In this document: positions 1-7,641 of the stretch, piece by piece
How positions within the stretch are numbered: the first letter of the stretch is position 1
Layout of the letters: every line of letters starts with the position of its first letter
Source: a virus
Length of the DNA stretch: 24,934 nucleotides
Virus record (IMG/VR): IMGVR_UViG_3300036827_000081
Span: 1 to 24,934 of that record
Strand: one strand, 5' to 3'
Program-made: the position numbers and the translations under genes
The notes under the pieces: model-generated
Database searches by the model: none
Told to the model about the DNA's origin: nothing
The model's input: the letters and a program-made list of their open reading frames with translations, nothing else

Positions 1-266
1 CCCACCTGTCCGAACCGTCCAAGAAGCTGATGGAACTCGCGCTACAGAAGCGGCTGCGTCACGCGGGGCACGCGATCCTGACGTGGAACTGCCGCTGCCT
101 GCGGATGAAGCAGGACGATAACGACAATATCCGGCCGGTCAAGCCCAACCGAATGACCTCCGGCAAGCGCATCGACGGAATGGTCGCTCTGATCATGGCG
201 CTGTCGCGCGCGGTGTTCTACGACGGCGGTTCCGTCTACGAGAAGCGAGGCCTCCTGGTCCTATGA
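1..266 (+). CDS. terL: Terminase large subunit, C-terminal end (partial)
   Basis: The 5' part lies outside the window; the reading frame begins at base 3 and is open to the edge. The 87 visible residues match the end of the nuclease domain of HK97-type large terminases: the LSEPSKKLMEL helix, the TWN strand, a DNDN stretch and the closing KRIDGMVALIMAL helix, whose Asp is normally one of the metal-binding acidic residues of the RNase H-like nuclease. The protein would power DNA packaging through the portal and cut the concatemer. Its last four bases overlap the portal start (ATGA), which indicates translational coupling and is the standard terminase-portal order. I am confident of the family from the motif and the neighbours. 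The ATPase domain cannot be assessed. Confidence 0.85.
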   Translation, partial: HLSEPSKKLMELALQKRLRHAGHAILTWNCRCLRMKQDDNDNIRPVKPNRMTSGKRIDGMVALIMALSRAVFYDGGSVYEKRGLLVL

Positions 267-1711
267 TCGAGACGCTTGGTAGCTTGTCGGGTGGCTTTCT
301 GCCCCCGCCTCCATTCGCCCGCCGCACCGATGAACCCAGCCAGGCGCCCGGGTCGAGCCTCGAAAACCCGCGCACCTCCTGGGACCGCATCTTCGAAACC
401 CAGGAGGGCTACGCCGGCAAGAGCGTGAACGAGATCACGGCGCTGCAGCTCATGGCGGTGTGGCGGTGTGTGAACCTGATCGCCGGCGCCCTGGCCAAGT
501 GCCCGCTCAACGTTTACCGGCGCGTGCCCGATATTGGTAAGACCAAGGCCACCAACCACTATTTGTGGCCGCTGCTCCACCGCGAAGCCAACGACGTCGT
601 GAAGCTCTCTGCGTATCGCTTCCGGCGGCTGATGCAGACCTGGCTGCTGCTGTGGGGCAACGCCTATGCGCTCTTCGAGGAAAACGGGCGGGGCCAGATC
701 CAGCGCTTCTGGCCGCTGCGCCCCGACCGCATGCGGGTCACCGGCACCGCGGCCAGCCTGATCTACACCTACCAGCGGCCGGACGGCAGCAGCTACATCC
801 TGCCAAGCGCCTACATGCTGCACCTGCGCGGCCTGGAGACGGACGGCATCATGGGCCTCTCGCCGATCAAGGCGGCGCGGCAGTCGCTGGGCCTGGGCCT
901 GGCGGCCGAGGAATACGGCGCCCGCTATTTCGGCGCCGGCGGCAAGCCAGGCGGCTATCTGGAGGTGATGGGCAAGCTCACCCCCGTCTCGAAGCAAAAC
1001 ATCCGCGAGAGCTTCGAGGATATGCACAAGGGGCTGCACGGGGCGCACCGGGTCGGCATTTTCGAAGAGGGGATGAAGTACCACGAGGTGGGCGTCCCAC
1101 CCGAGGACATGCAGTTCCTGCAGACGCGCCAGTTCCAGGGGATCGATGTAGCGCGGCTGTTCGGCGTCCCGCCGCACAAGATCGCGGAGCTGGCCCGCGC
1201 TACGTTCTCGAACATCGAGCACCAGTCGATGGAGTTCCTCCAGGATTGTCTCGCCGATTGGATGACGAACTGGGAGCAGGAGCTCACCGTCAGTTGCCTG
1301 TCGGAATCCGAAAGCCAGACCATCTTCCTGGAGTTCAGCCGAGACTCGATCGCGCGCGGCGACAAGATTTCGCGGTACACCGCTTACAACATCGGGCGCA
1401 ACGGCGGCTGGCTCTCGCAGAACATGATTCTCGATGAAGAGAATCTGAACCGGATCGAGGGCGGGGATACGTTCCTCACGCCGCTCAATATGCAGGTGAC
1501 GAGCACCTCACCGGAGACCGATCCGAACGACGACCCCGACGACCCCGGCGCCGTTGAGGACGATCCGAACGAGGGCAACGAGCCCGAACCGAATCCCGCG
1601 ATCGCGCCGCCGGCGCCCAATCCCGCGGTCGATCCCGCCAAGGCCGCTGCTCTTAAGAAAGCGGCCCAGAAGAAGGCCCAAAAGAAACTCTCTGGAGGAA
1701 GCGATGCGTAA
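263..1711 (+). CDS. Phage portal protein (HK97 family)
   Basis: 482 residues, a normal length for HK97-type portals. The protein forms the ring at the capsid vertex through which DNA passes and to which connectors bind. Family features visible: the early NEITALQLMAVWRCVNLIAG helix (about residues 56-75), the LLLWGNAYALFE segment, the PLRPDRM strand, the GLSPIKAARQSLGLGLAAEEYGARYF stem region and the GVPPHKIAELARATFSNIEHQ region near residues 300-320. The last ~65 residues are low complexity and charge-segregated: an Asp/Glu/Pro/Asn-rich stretch followed by an Ala/Lys-rich end. The start ATG overlaps the terminase stop by four bases. A ribosome-site-like motif for the next gene lies within its last codons. 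Confidence 0.93.
   Translation: MIETLGSLSGGFLPPPPFARRTDEPSQAPGSSLENPRTSWDRIFETQEGYAGKSVNEITALQLMAVWRCVNLIAGALAKCPLNVYRRVPDIGKTKATNHYLWPLLHREANDVVKLSAYRFRRLMQTWLLLWGNAYALFEENGRGQIQRFWPLRPDRMRVTGTAASLIYTYQRPDGSSYILPSAYMLHLRGLETDGIMGLSPIKAARQSLGLGLAAEEYGARYFGAGGKPGGYLEVMGKLTPVSKQNIRESFEDMHKGLHGAHRVGIFEEGMKYHEVGVPPEDMQFLQTRQFQGIDVARLFGVPPHKIAELARATFSNIEHQSMEFLQDCLADWMTNWEQELTVSCLSESESQTIFLEFSRDSIARGDKISRYTAYNIGRNGGWLSQNMILDEENLNRIEGGDTFLTPLNMQVTSTSPETDPNDDPDDPGAVEDDPNEGNEPEPNPAIAPPAPNPAVDPAKAAALKKAAQKKAQKKLSGGSDA
1688..1703 (+). promoter_or_regulatory. CTCTCTGGAGG leader motif, copy A
   Basis: This is the first of four similar leaders (others near 7784, 9123 and 13255). It holds CTCTCTGGAG followed by GAAGCG. 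GGAG ends 6 bases before an out-of-frame ATG at 1704 and 16 bases before the protease ATG at 1714. It lies in the last codons of the portal gene. A role as a ribosome site is likely, but the long spacing to the real start is unusual. Confidence 0.5.
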
Positions 1712-1713
1712 GC

Positions 1714-2739
1714 ATGCCTGCAATCCCCTACAAACACTCCGCGACGACGGACGTCGCTTGGGACGCTGGAGCGAATGAGAAACGGCTGAAGGCCAACGAT
1801 AAGGCCGCCTATCGCGATATGTACGCGTGGGTGGATCCGAACGGCGACCCCGATACCAAGGGCGCCTATAAGTTCCCGCACCACATGGTGAGCGACGCCG
1901 GCGCGGTCGGCGCCGCCAACCTGCGGGCGTGCTCGGCGGGAATCGCCGCGCTCAACGGCGGGCGCGGCGGGGCGAAGATTCCCACCGGCGATCGCAAGGC
2001 GGTTTACGATGCGCTGGCTCACCACCTGAAAGACGCCGGCAAAGACGCGCCCGAGCTGAAGAGCGAGCGCGACTACCTGGCCTCGCTGGCCCTGGCCAAT
2101 GCCGAGCTCAGCGGGCGCGAGCTGCGCGGGACGCTCATGTGCGGAGAGCTGGAGCTGCGCGAAGGCGTGGATAGCCAGCCTCCCGTGCTCATTGGCCACG
2201 CGGCCGTCTTCAACCAGACCGCCGATCTCGGCTTCTACAAGGAACGGGTGGCGCCTGGCGCCTTCACCCGCGCGGTGAACGAAGACGACGTCCGCATGCT
2301 CTACAACCACAACGAGGACCACGTCCTTGGCCGGAAGCAGGGCAAGGCGAGCGACACGCTCGGGCTGCAGCAGGACGCGGTCGGATTGGCGTTCCGTTGT
2401 CCCATGCCCGACACCACCATCGCGACCGATGTTCTCAAAAGCATCCGGCGGGGCGACGTGAGCCAGTGTAGCTTCGGCTTCCAGCGGCGTGGCCACGTGA
2501 TCACGCAGGACGGAGACGGCAACATCACCCGCACGCTCACCGACGTGAAGCTGTTCGACGTTTCGCCGGTCACCTTCCCCGCATATACCGGCACCGATGT
2601 TTCGGTGCGCTCGGGCGCGGCGGTGCTGAGCGAGCTGCTAGAAGATTTCCGGCGCGGCCCGGAAGATCCGCACGAGCTGACCTGGGAGCAAGACCTGGAG
2701 ATGCGCGCGCGGCAGTTGGATCTTGCCCGCAACTGGTAA
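1714..2739 (+). CDS. HK97-family prohead protease with extra N-terminal domain
   Basis: 341 residues. The protease part (about residues 140-300) shows the GHAAVFN strand, GAF, the LYNHNEDHVLGR segment with the likely catalytic His199, DVSQCSFGF with the likely nucleophile Ser253, and the closing FDVSPVTFPAYTGT strand. It would cleave the capsid scaffold domain during head maturation. Residues 1-115 form a separate domain (DMYAWVDP, KFPHH, ACSAGIAALNGGRGG, VYDALAHHLKDAG) also found in other phage proteases and structural proteins; its job is unknown to me. The ATG at 1714 gives a start at the first conserved residues. An ATG at 1704 is better spaced from GGAG but opens a short unrelated frame. 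The gene lies between portal and capsid, as expected. Confidence 0.9.
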   Translation: MPAIPYKHSATTDVAWDAGANEKRLKANDKAAYRDMYAWVDPNGDPDTKGAYKFPHHMVSDAGAVGAANLRACSAGIAALNGGRGGAKIPTGDRKAVYDALAHHLKDAGKDAPELKSERDYLASLALANAELSGRELRGTLMCGELELREGVDSQPPVLIGHAAVFNQTADLGFYKERVAPGAFTRAVNEDDVRMLYNHNEDHVLGRKQGKASDTLGLQQDAVGLAFRCPMPDTTIATDVLKSIRRGDVSQCSFGFQRRGHVITQDGDGNITRTLTDVKLFDVSPVTFPAYTGTDVSVRSGAAVLSELLEDFRRGPEDPHELTWEQDLEMRARQLDLARNW

Positions 2740-2751
2740 GGAAGGAGCACT

Positions 2752-4158
2752 ATGAATCGAATCCTAGAACTGAAACAAAAACTCGGGGCCGCCGTCGACA
2801 AAGCTGCTGTAATCGTGACGAAGGCGCGCACCGAGAAGCGGACCATGACGGGCGAGGAGACGACCTCCTACGATCTGATCATGGCCGAGGTCAACGAAAC
2901 CCGCGAGACCATCAAGCGGGAAGAGAGCTTCGGCGAGCTGGAGACGGCGATCGCGGAGCGCCGCGGCGAGACGGCCGCCCACACCGGCGTCGACGTCGAC
3001 GAGCAGCGGGACTTCTTCCGGCGCTTCCTGGTGAGCGCCCGCAGCGGCAACGGCAAGGCCCCCGCGCGGCCCCTGGCCGACCACGACTGGAAGACTCTGA
3101 GCGAGAAGGAAGCCCGCCGCTTTTCGGCGTTCGCCAACTTCCTGCGGTTCGGGCCTGGCCAGCTGAGCTCCGAAGAGCGCACCGCGCTCGGGAGCAGCGC
3201 GCTCGAAGTCGTTCGCCGCGACTTCAACGCCGGCGGCGATATCGAGCGCCGCGCGGCGCAGTCCGACGTGACCGGCAACCTCGGCGCCTACACCGTGCCG
3301 CAGGGCTTCCTTGCGGAGCTGCAGATCGCCATGAAGTACTACGCCGGCATGCTCGACGTCGGCCCGCGCATCATCAACACCGATTCGGGGAACGATCTCC
3401 CCATGCCGACCACCGACGACACCGCCAACAAGGGGCGCCGCCTGACCGAGAACACCGTCATCACCAACACGGCGGTGCCTTTCGGCCAGAAGATTCTCAA
3501 GGCGTACAAGTACAGCTCGGACCTGATCCTGATGCCGCGCGAGCTGCTGCAGGATACCGGGATCGACCTCGAAGCCGAGCTGGTATCGCTGCTCGCGGTG
3601 CGCATCGGCCGCGCCTACAACCTGGACTTCACGTCCAACAGCGACGGCGCGGGCCCGAGCGGAATCCTTGTCGATGCGACGCTGGGCGCAACCAGCACCG
3701 CCGGCAAGAGCGGCCTCCCGCAGTACAACGACCTGGTGAACCTGAAGTACTCGGTGAACCGGGCCTATCGCATGGGCGCCAAGTGGATGATGAACGACGA
3801 CACGCTCGCCGACATTCTGAAGCTGGTCGACAATAACGGCCGCCCGCTCATTCTCGACTATCTGACCACCCTGCAAGAGGACGAGCCCGACAAGATCCTG
3901 GGGCAGCCGGTGGTCATCAACAACGATATGCCCGACCCGGGAACGAACGGCTCCCCGGCCGTCGGCAACCAGTGCGTGCTCTATGGCGCCTGGTCGAATT
4001 TCTGGGTCCGCATCGTGAAGGACTTCACGCTGCTGCGCCTCATCGAGCGGTACGCCGACTTCTTCCAGGTTGGCTATGTCGGCTTCAGCCGCGCGGACGC
4101 CCGCCTGGTGGACGCCGGCCAGCACCCGATCAAGTACCTCCAGTCGAATGTCAGCTAG
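2752..4158 (+). CDS. Major capsid protein, HK97 fold
   Basis: 468 residues with a good GGAAGGAG ribosome site just upstream. Residues 1 to about 120 are charged and helical, resembling the delta/scaffold domain that the prohead protease removes. The typical start of the capsid fold is visible at about residues 175-185 (GNLGAYTVPQGF), followed by DLPMPTTDDTAN, the KYSSDLILMPRELLQD segment, WMMNDDTLADILKL, the ILGQPVVINNDMP motif and a C-terminal VGYVGFSRADARLVD region. These are hallmark segments of the Phage_capsid family. The cleavage site cannot be read from sequence alone. It is followed by a long structured intergenic stretch, fitting separate control of this highly expressed gene. Confidence 0.93.
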   Translation: MNRILELKQKLGAAVDKAAVIVTKARTEKRTMTGEETTSYDLIMAEVNETRETIKREESFGELETAIAERRGETAAHTGVDVDEQRDFFRRFLVSARSGNGKAPARPLADHDWKTLSEKEARRFSAFANFLRFGPGQLSSEERTALGSSALEVVRRDFNAGGDIERRAAQSDVTGNLGAYTVPQGFLAELQIAMKYYAGMLDVGPRIINTDSGNDLPMPTTDDTANKGRRLTENTVITNTAVPFGQKILKAYKYSSDLILMPRELLQDTGIDLEAELVSLLAVRIGRAYNLDFTSNSDGAGPSGILVDATLGATSTAGKSGLPQYNDLVNLKYSVNRAYRMGAKWMMNDDTLADILKLVDNNGRPLILDYLTTLQEDEPDKILGQPVVINNDMPDPGTNGSPAVGNQCVLYGAWSNFWVRIVKDFTLLRLIERYADFFQVGYVGFSRADARLVDAGQHPIKYLQSNVS

Positions 4159-4339
4159 CCAGCCCAACCAGGCCGGCCAGCCAACTCGTAAGGAATCCTT
4201 ACCAGTTGACGACGAGCGGGCCGTCGACCAGGGGGAGCGCGAGCTACCCCTGGAGACGGCCGTCGTCGGCGCCGATCGGGAACGCGCGGTAACCCGCTCC
4301 AGGGGTTTGTTGAGTTGTACGAGAAAATCGTACAGCTGA
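4148..4339 (+). CDS. Possible 63-residue hypothetical protein overlapping capsid end
   Basis: An ATG at 4148 overlaps the last 11 bases of the capsid gene and opens a 63-codon frame. The product is hydrophilic and charged, rich in Asp, Glu, Arg and Gln (for example PVDDERAVDQGERELPLE), with no membrane segment or known domain. I see no clear ribosome site before it, and its end lies inside a strong RNA hairpin. The overlap and position are compatible with a small accessory or connector gene. The frame may equally be open by chance in GC-rich DNA. Confidence 0.3.
   Translation: MSASQPNQAGQPTRKESLPVDDERAVDQGERELPLETAVVGADRERAVTRSRGLLSCTRKSYS
4228..4306 (+). other. Competing inverted repeats after the capsid gene
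   Basis: CCAGGGG (4228-4234) can pair with CCCCTGG (4247-4253) in a 7-bp stem. The same second arm, as ACCCCTGGAG (4246-4255), is also a perfect 10-base reverse complement of CTCCAGGGGT (4297-4306). The two stems share an arm and cannot form together, an arrangement typical of RNA switches or attenuators. No ligand class is recognised. Confidence 0.4.
4313..4337 (+). terminator. Strong hairpin downstream of capsid gene
   Basis: A 10-base-pair stem, AGTTGTACGA with TCGTACAGCT (one G-U pair), closes a GAAAA loop. It sits 155 bases after the capsid stop. No run of T follows, so it is not a classic intrinsic terminator. It could cause pausing, stabilise the capsid mRNA end or serve as a processing site. 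The structure is clear; the function is inferred. Confidence 0.5.
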
Positions 4340-4370
4340 GGATGGAGTAAGCGGACCCGCTAGAGCGTCG

Positions 4371-4379
4371 TGTTATATT
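4371..4379 (+). promoter_or_regulatory. Possible extended -10 promoter element
   Basis: TGTTATATT matches an extended -10 element (TGn plus TATATT) in otherwise GC-rich DNA, 34 bases after the strong hairpin. No convincing -35 hexamer is present at the expected distance. If active it would start transcription near 4386 and drive the connector operon from 4487. The rest of the gap (4380-4476) is G-rich with no other feature I can support. Confidence 0.3.
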
Positions 4380-4486
4380 CCCTTTGAGGGTGGAAGCGGT
4401 GTCAACCAGAGAGGGCGCCGCGGATATCGTCGGGGGGCGGGGGGTCTGGTTCCCGGCCAGGCCCCTTCCCTTTTGTGAGGAGACCC

Positions 4487-5143
4487 ATGGGAACCCAGCA
4501 GATCAGTCGCGGCGACTTCTCGATCGGACTTCTGCAGGGTCCGGCCAGCGAACCGCTTACGCTCCAACAGGCCAAGGAGCACCTTCGGCTGCCCGTCGAC
4601 ATGACGGACTTCGATAACAAGCTGAACCTGTTCATTCCCGCCGCGCGCGCCTACCTGGAGAACGGCTGGGGCATCCGCTGCGTGACGCAGAAGGTCGAGG
4701 TGGCCTATCAAGCGTTCCCGGCAGAGGACCGCTTCCGGCTTCCCATCTGGCCCGTGCAATCGTGCGACTACTTCACGTTCGAGGACACCCTCGGCAACGT
4801 GAACCCGCTGGTGGTGGGCGCCACGGGCGACGCCGGCGTGCAGGTCCTGACGCGCCTGAACCGGAAGCCCTGCGAGCTGGTGCTTCCCTGGGCGCACGTC
4901 TGGCCTCCGACGGTGCTGACGACGGCCGACCCGATCCGGATCGGTTTGACCGTCGGCTATATGACCGCGGGCCAGTCGCCACTCACGCTCCCGATCGACG
5001 TGAACATTCTGAACGCGATGTGCCTGCTCATCTCCTGGTGGTGGGACAACGGCGCCGCGGCGACGCTCGGGTCGCTGATGAAATCGGACGTCTCCGCGAT
5101 CGGCGTCGACCAGATGATGGCCAGCGTGAAGCTGTACTACTGA
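4487..5143 (+). CDS. Head-tail connector (phage gp6/gp8-like adaptor)
   Basis: 218 residues. It shows the helical start typical of connector proteins that dock under the portal: EPLTLQQAKEHLRLP followed by DNKLNLFIPAARAYLENGWG, matching the 'SLAEAK.HLR...D..l..li.aAr.y.E' pattern of the phiE125 gp8/HK97 gp6 group. The middle is beta-rich (FRLPIWPVQSCDYFTFEDTLG), ending with helices (DVNILNAMCLLISWWWDNGAA). The ATG at 4487 has a GAGGAG ribosome site 4 bases upstream; a GTG at 4475 in the same frame would lie on top of that site and is less likely. It begins the connector operon, whose next gene starts one base after its stop. Confidence 0.85.
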   Translation: MGTQQISRGDFSIGLLQGPASEPLTLQQAKEHLRLPVDMTDFDNKLNLFIPAARAYLENGWGIRCVTQKVEVAYQAFPAEDRFRLPIWPVQSCDYFTFEDTLGNVNPLVVGATGDAGVQVLTRLNRKPCELVLPWAHVWPPTVLTTADPIRIGLTVGYMTAGQSPLTLPIDVNILNAMCLLISWWWDNGAAATLGSLMKSDVSAIGVDQMMASVKLYY

Positions 5144-5144
5144 G

Positions 5145-5507
5145 ATGCCGCGCTACTTTAAGAAGGGCGACGTCCGGTCGAATGCCGGCGGCTTCGATAA
5201 GCCCGCCGACTTCTACACCGTGGTGCAGACCCAGAGTTCGACGGGCGCCAACGAGCGCACCAAGACCTTCGCCTGGTCCGGCTTCGTCAACGTGGCGCCG
5301 TATCAGGGGATGGAGTTGCGCGATGCGCTGCGCGAGATCGGTGAAACCTGGTCGACCATCTCGATTCAGTACATGCCCTCGCGCCTCCCGGTCGAAGGGA
5401 TGTGGCTGAAGCTGAAGTGGACGGGCGACTGGTACGAGATCCGCGGGGTGAGCGGCGACGCCTCGGCCTATGGCAAGGTCGAGCTGACCTGCAGGAAGCT
5501 CCAATGA
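5145..5507 (+). CDS. Head closure / head-tail adaptor protein
   Basis: 120 residues, of the size and pattern of the SPP1 gp16-like head closure family: a short N-terminus, a QTQSSTGANERTKTFAWSGFVNVAPYQGMEL segment, a strand rich in alternating hydrophobic residues (WSTISIQYMPS) and a WYEIRGVSGD motif near the end. These proteins form a ring below the connector and stop DNA leaking from the filled head. Position directly after the gp6-like gene supports the call; ATG follows the upstream stop by one base. The C-terminal strand ends with TCRKLQ, and the last bases overlap the next small frame. Confidence 0.75.
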   Translation: MPRYFKKGDVRSNAGGFDKPADFYTVVQTQSSTGANERTKTFAWSGFVNVAPYQGMELRDALREIGETWSTISIQYMPSRLPVEGMWLKLKWTGDWYEIRGVSGDASAYGKVELTCRKLQ

Positions 5508-5662
5508 GACTGGTGGCCTGGATTTCGCTATTTATCTTTCCCACCAGCTGGGCGTTCCACGTAACCGGCAAGTGCTACTGCAGAGACCGTTCGAGCTGCC
5601 CCCGCTCAAAATACTGGCCAGCCGCGCGGCCTGATCTGGCAGCCAATCAGAGGTGGGAGTAA
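5504..5662 (+). CDS. Small hypothetical protein with signal-like N-terminus
   Basis: 52 residues. The ATG overlaps the preceding stop by four bases (ATGA), and AGGAAG lies 5 bases upstream, a normal ribosome site. Residues 3-18 form a strongly hydrophobic stretch after Arg2 (LVAWISLFIFPTSWAF), resembling a signal peptide or single membrane segment. Cysteines at 24, 26 and 32 (CYCRDRSSC) follow. The stop is TAA and the next gene's ribosome site overlaps its end. I do not recognise the family. A membrane protein between two connector genes is unexpected; it could be an accessory gene acting at the cell envelope, or an unexpressed frame. Confidence 0.45.
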   Translation: MRLVAWISLFIFPTSWAFHVTGKCYCRDRSSCPRSKYWPAARPDLAANQRWE

Positions 5663-5665
5663 AGC

Positions 5666-6055
5666 ATGGGATCGCTCAAGGGCTATAGCCTGGCGAAGGC
5701 CAACCTGCAGGCGCTCACCACGGCGCTGTCCTCGGACGACGCGCTGGCGGTCTTCCAGGGGGCGGCCGAGATGGTGGCCGAGCGCGCGCGCGAATTGGCG
5801 CCCGTCGACGAGTTGCACCACGACGACAAGGAACCGCACCTGCGCGATACGATCGAGGTCCGAGCGTACATGAAGGGCCGCGCGCCGGCGGCGATCGTGG
5901 CGGTGCGCAGCGGCCACGCGTTCATCATCGAGTACGGTGGCCACCGCCAGGCGGCGCAGCCCTACATCCGGCCCGCCATCGATGAGTTGAAGGACGCGAT
6001 CGCCAGCCAGGTTGCGGACGGCCTGAAAGCTGTGGTCGAAGGAGCGGTCAAATGA
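5666..6055 (+). CDS. HK97 gp10-like tail completion/neck protein
   Basis: 129 residues, matching the HK97-gp10 family in length and pattern: an N-terminal helical part with a VAERARELAPVDE segment (family pattern 'A...aP...G.Lr..i'), then HLRDTIEVRAYMKGR and AAIVAVRSGHAFIIEYGGHRQAAQPYIRPAID, the characteristic 'v.....ya..vEfGt....paqPflrpA' ending. These proteins lie at the head-tail junction. GGTGGGAG lies 7-14 bases before the ATG. The stop overlaps the next gene's start by four bases. Confidence 0.85.
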   Translation: MGSLKGYSLAKANLQALTTALSSDDALAVFQGAAEMVAERARELAPVDELHHDDKEPHLRDTIEVRAYMKGRAPAAIVAVRSGHAFIIEYGGHRQAAQPYIRPAIDELKDAIASQVADGLKAVVEGAVK

Positions 6056-6450
6056 GACGCAACGATGTTCAACTCATGCTCGCGCCAGAGCTCGCCATCA
6101 GAACCGCAATGCTGGCGGTCGAATCCATGCCGGCCGATCCCGCTTTGACGGACGCGGTGGTCCTGCTGGAGCAGGCGCAGGCGCGGGTCGCCGATTTTAT
6201 CGATGCGAAGGTCAAGGAGCTATTTGGCCCGACCGCCGACGTGACGGTTTGCAAGTACGCCGGCTACAAGGAAATGGTCCGGAAGGCGGCCGGCTGCGCG
6301 GAGGTCGGCTACTCGAAAGAGGGCCTGCGTGGTAAGATCGACCTGCTCGAATATCTGGTCTCCATCGCGCAGCAGAACGAACCCGTTTGGCGCGCGTTCT
6401 TCACGGAGATGCGGGTCAACCTCATGCGCAAGTTCGACGAGGCCAAGTGA
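6052..6450 (+). CDS. Hypothetical protein in connector operon
   Basis: 132 residues, not recognised. It is mostly helical, with a probable long helix (VVLLEQAQARVADFIDAKVKELFG), a central VCKYAGYKEMVRKAAGCAEV segment with two cysteines, and a charged C-terminal helix ending LMRKFDEAK. It overlaps the preceding and the following gene by four bases each, so it is tightly coupled to connector synthesis and probably translated at a similar level. A minor head-tail or tail-assembly role is inferred only from place; no signal peptide or membrane segment is present. Confidence 0.7.
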   Translation: MRRNDVQLMLAPELAIRTAMLAVESMPADPALTDAVVLLEQAQARVADFIDAKVKELFGPTADVTVCKYAGYKEMVRKAAGCAEVGYSKEGLRGKIDLLEYLVSIAQQNEPVWRAFFTEMRVNLMRKFDEAK

Positions 6451-6848
6451 CGCTCGAACAGCAGCTCTACGCGATCCTGACGACGTCGCCGCTGCCGATC
6501 CCAGCTATCGGCCTCCGCTGGTTCCCTGTGACGGCCGAGCAGAATGTTGCTTACCCGTATGCGGTCTACAGCGAGGTGAGCGGCGTGCTGCTCGCGCCCA
6601 CCCAAGACCAGCCGGCGCTCGCCGCCGGCGACACACTGACGCACCGCTACCAGTTCAGTCTCTTCGGCCAGGACTACGATCAGCTGGACGCGGTGCGGGT
6701 CGCGCTGGTCGCGCTGCTGCAGGCGGTCCCGCGCGCTCAGCCTGGCATTCAGTCGATTCTGCTCCTGAACCTTCTGTGGGGGCCGTTCGACGATGCGGAC
6801 CGCCTCTTTCACCGCATCGTCGAGTTCACGGTGATCGAGAATTGCTGA
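6447..6848 (+). CDS. Tail terminator-like protein (DUF3168/gp17-like)
   Basis: 133 residues from a GTG that overlaps the preceding stop by four bases (GTGA). It begins LEQQLYAILTTSPLP, then has PVTAEQNVAYPYAVYSEVSG, LTHRYQFSLFGQDYDQLDAVRVALVALLQAVP and a closing FHRIVEFTVIENC strand. This order (N-terminal helix, 'P...yPyivy..vs', 'r.qid.ws.....a..l...v...l') is that of tail terminator or tail completion proteins that cap the tail tube. Its place between the gp10-like gene and the tail tube gene agrees. An upstream in-frame ATG exists inside the previous gene, but the GTG gives the conventional overlap. Confidence 0.7.
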   Translation: MTLEQQLYAILTTSPLPIPAIGLRWFPVTAEQNVAYPYAVYSEVSGVLLAPTQDQPALAAGDTLTHRYQFSLFGQDYDQLDAVRVALVALLQAVPRAQPGIQSILLLNLLWGPFDDADRLFHRIVEFTVIENC

Positions 6849-6912
6849 TGCTCGCCAATCTTCTGCTCGCGATCGCCGGGTCGGGCGACTGATTGGGAAT
6901 ACCATAGTTCTC

Positions 6913-7641
6913 ATGCTTCCGATGATCTCGTGCGTCATGCCCACGGCGGACCGGCACCAGTTCCTGCCGCTTGCCTATCGCTGTTTCCAACAGCAGACCT
7001 ACCCCAACCGCGAGCTGGTGATTCTCGACAATGGCGTCGACCGCTGCGGCCGGATCGTGGCGGGCTGGGCCGATCCCCGGGTGCGCTACTACCAGTGCAG
7101 CTCCGAACCGAGCATGGGCGCGCTGCGCAACATGGTGGTCGACCTGGCCAACGGACCGCTGATCGCGAACTGGGACGACGACGACTACAGCGCCCCGGAA
7201 CGCCTGGCCTTCCAGGAGCTGCTGCTCAAGGGCCACGAGGTGTCGGGCTTTAACGAGATGTACTTCGTCGACCAGCGGCGGGCCAGCCCGGTGGTGTGGG
7301 CCTATCACGCCGGCGACGATCACTACGCGGTGGGGACCAGTCTGATGTTCGCCAAGGACCTGTGGCGCGCGCGCGGCTTCGATGAGGTGAAGGGCGACCG
7401 CTTCCCGATCAAGGAGCGGGGCGAGCCCGTCGACGTCGGCGAAGACAACGCCTTTATCGACGGCCGCGATGTGGCGACCGCCAGCACGCTCAAGACGCTG
7501 ATCATGGTGGCGCGCATCCACCCGGGCGGCACCGCGCGCCAGATCAACGCTGGTCCGCAGTGGATCGTGCAGGAATCCCCGGCGCTGATCGCCAAGGTCA
7601 AGGCATGTTTGAGTTCACCTGTATCTGCGGCGCGGCGGTGA
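6913..7641 (+). CDS. Family 2 glycosyltransferase
   Basis: 242 residues with a GT-A fold signature: MISCVMPTADRHQF at the N-terminus, QQTYPNRELVILDNG (residues 27-41), GALRN (69-73), the metal-binding NWDDDDY (86-92) and GEDNAFID with the likely catalytic acid (Glu177/Asp178), then a His in the RIHPGG segment. It would transfer a sugar from a nucleotide sugar to an unknown acceptor. No membrane segment is seen, so it is probably cytoplasmic. It sits between tail terminator and tail tube genes. Phage-encoded glycosyltransferases that modify virion proteins are known in mycobacteriophages; host surface modification is an alternative. No clear ribosome site precedes ATG 6913 (ATG 6922 is possible). 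Confidence 0.85.
   Translation: MLPMISCVMPTADRHQFLPLAYRCFQQQTYPNRELVILDNGVDRCGRIVAGWADPRVRYYQCSSEPSMGALRNMVVDLANGPLIANWDDDDYSAPERLAFQELLLKGHEVSGFNEMYFVDQRRASPVVWAYHAGDDHYAVGTSLMFAKDLWRARGFDEVKGDRFPIKERGEPVDVGEDNAFIDGRDVATASTLKTLIMVARIHPGGTARQINAGPQWIVQESPALIAKVKACLSSPVSAARR

Noticed and set aside
1704-1778. ATG at 1704 with the best-spaced ribosome site, opening a 24-codon frame
   Set aside because: The frame is short and lacks protein character; the protease frame from 1714 carries conserved residues from its start. Kept only as part of the decoy-start observation.
2764-4167. Long open frames on the minus strand opposite the capsid gene (467 codons), and similar ones at 1384-2496, 10275-11666 and 19765-21294
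   Set aside because: They lie opposite well-supported genes, have compositions typical of GC-rich antisense frames (rich in Arg, Gly, Ala, Val, His), and show no domain pattern.
6848-6892. 14-codon frame MLANLLLAIAGSGD
   Set aside because: Too short to support as a gene, though it has a small hydrophobic stretch and overlaps the preceding stop.
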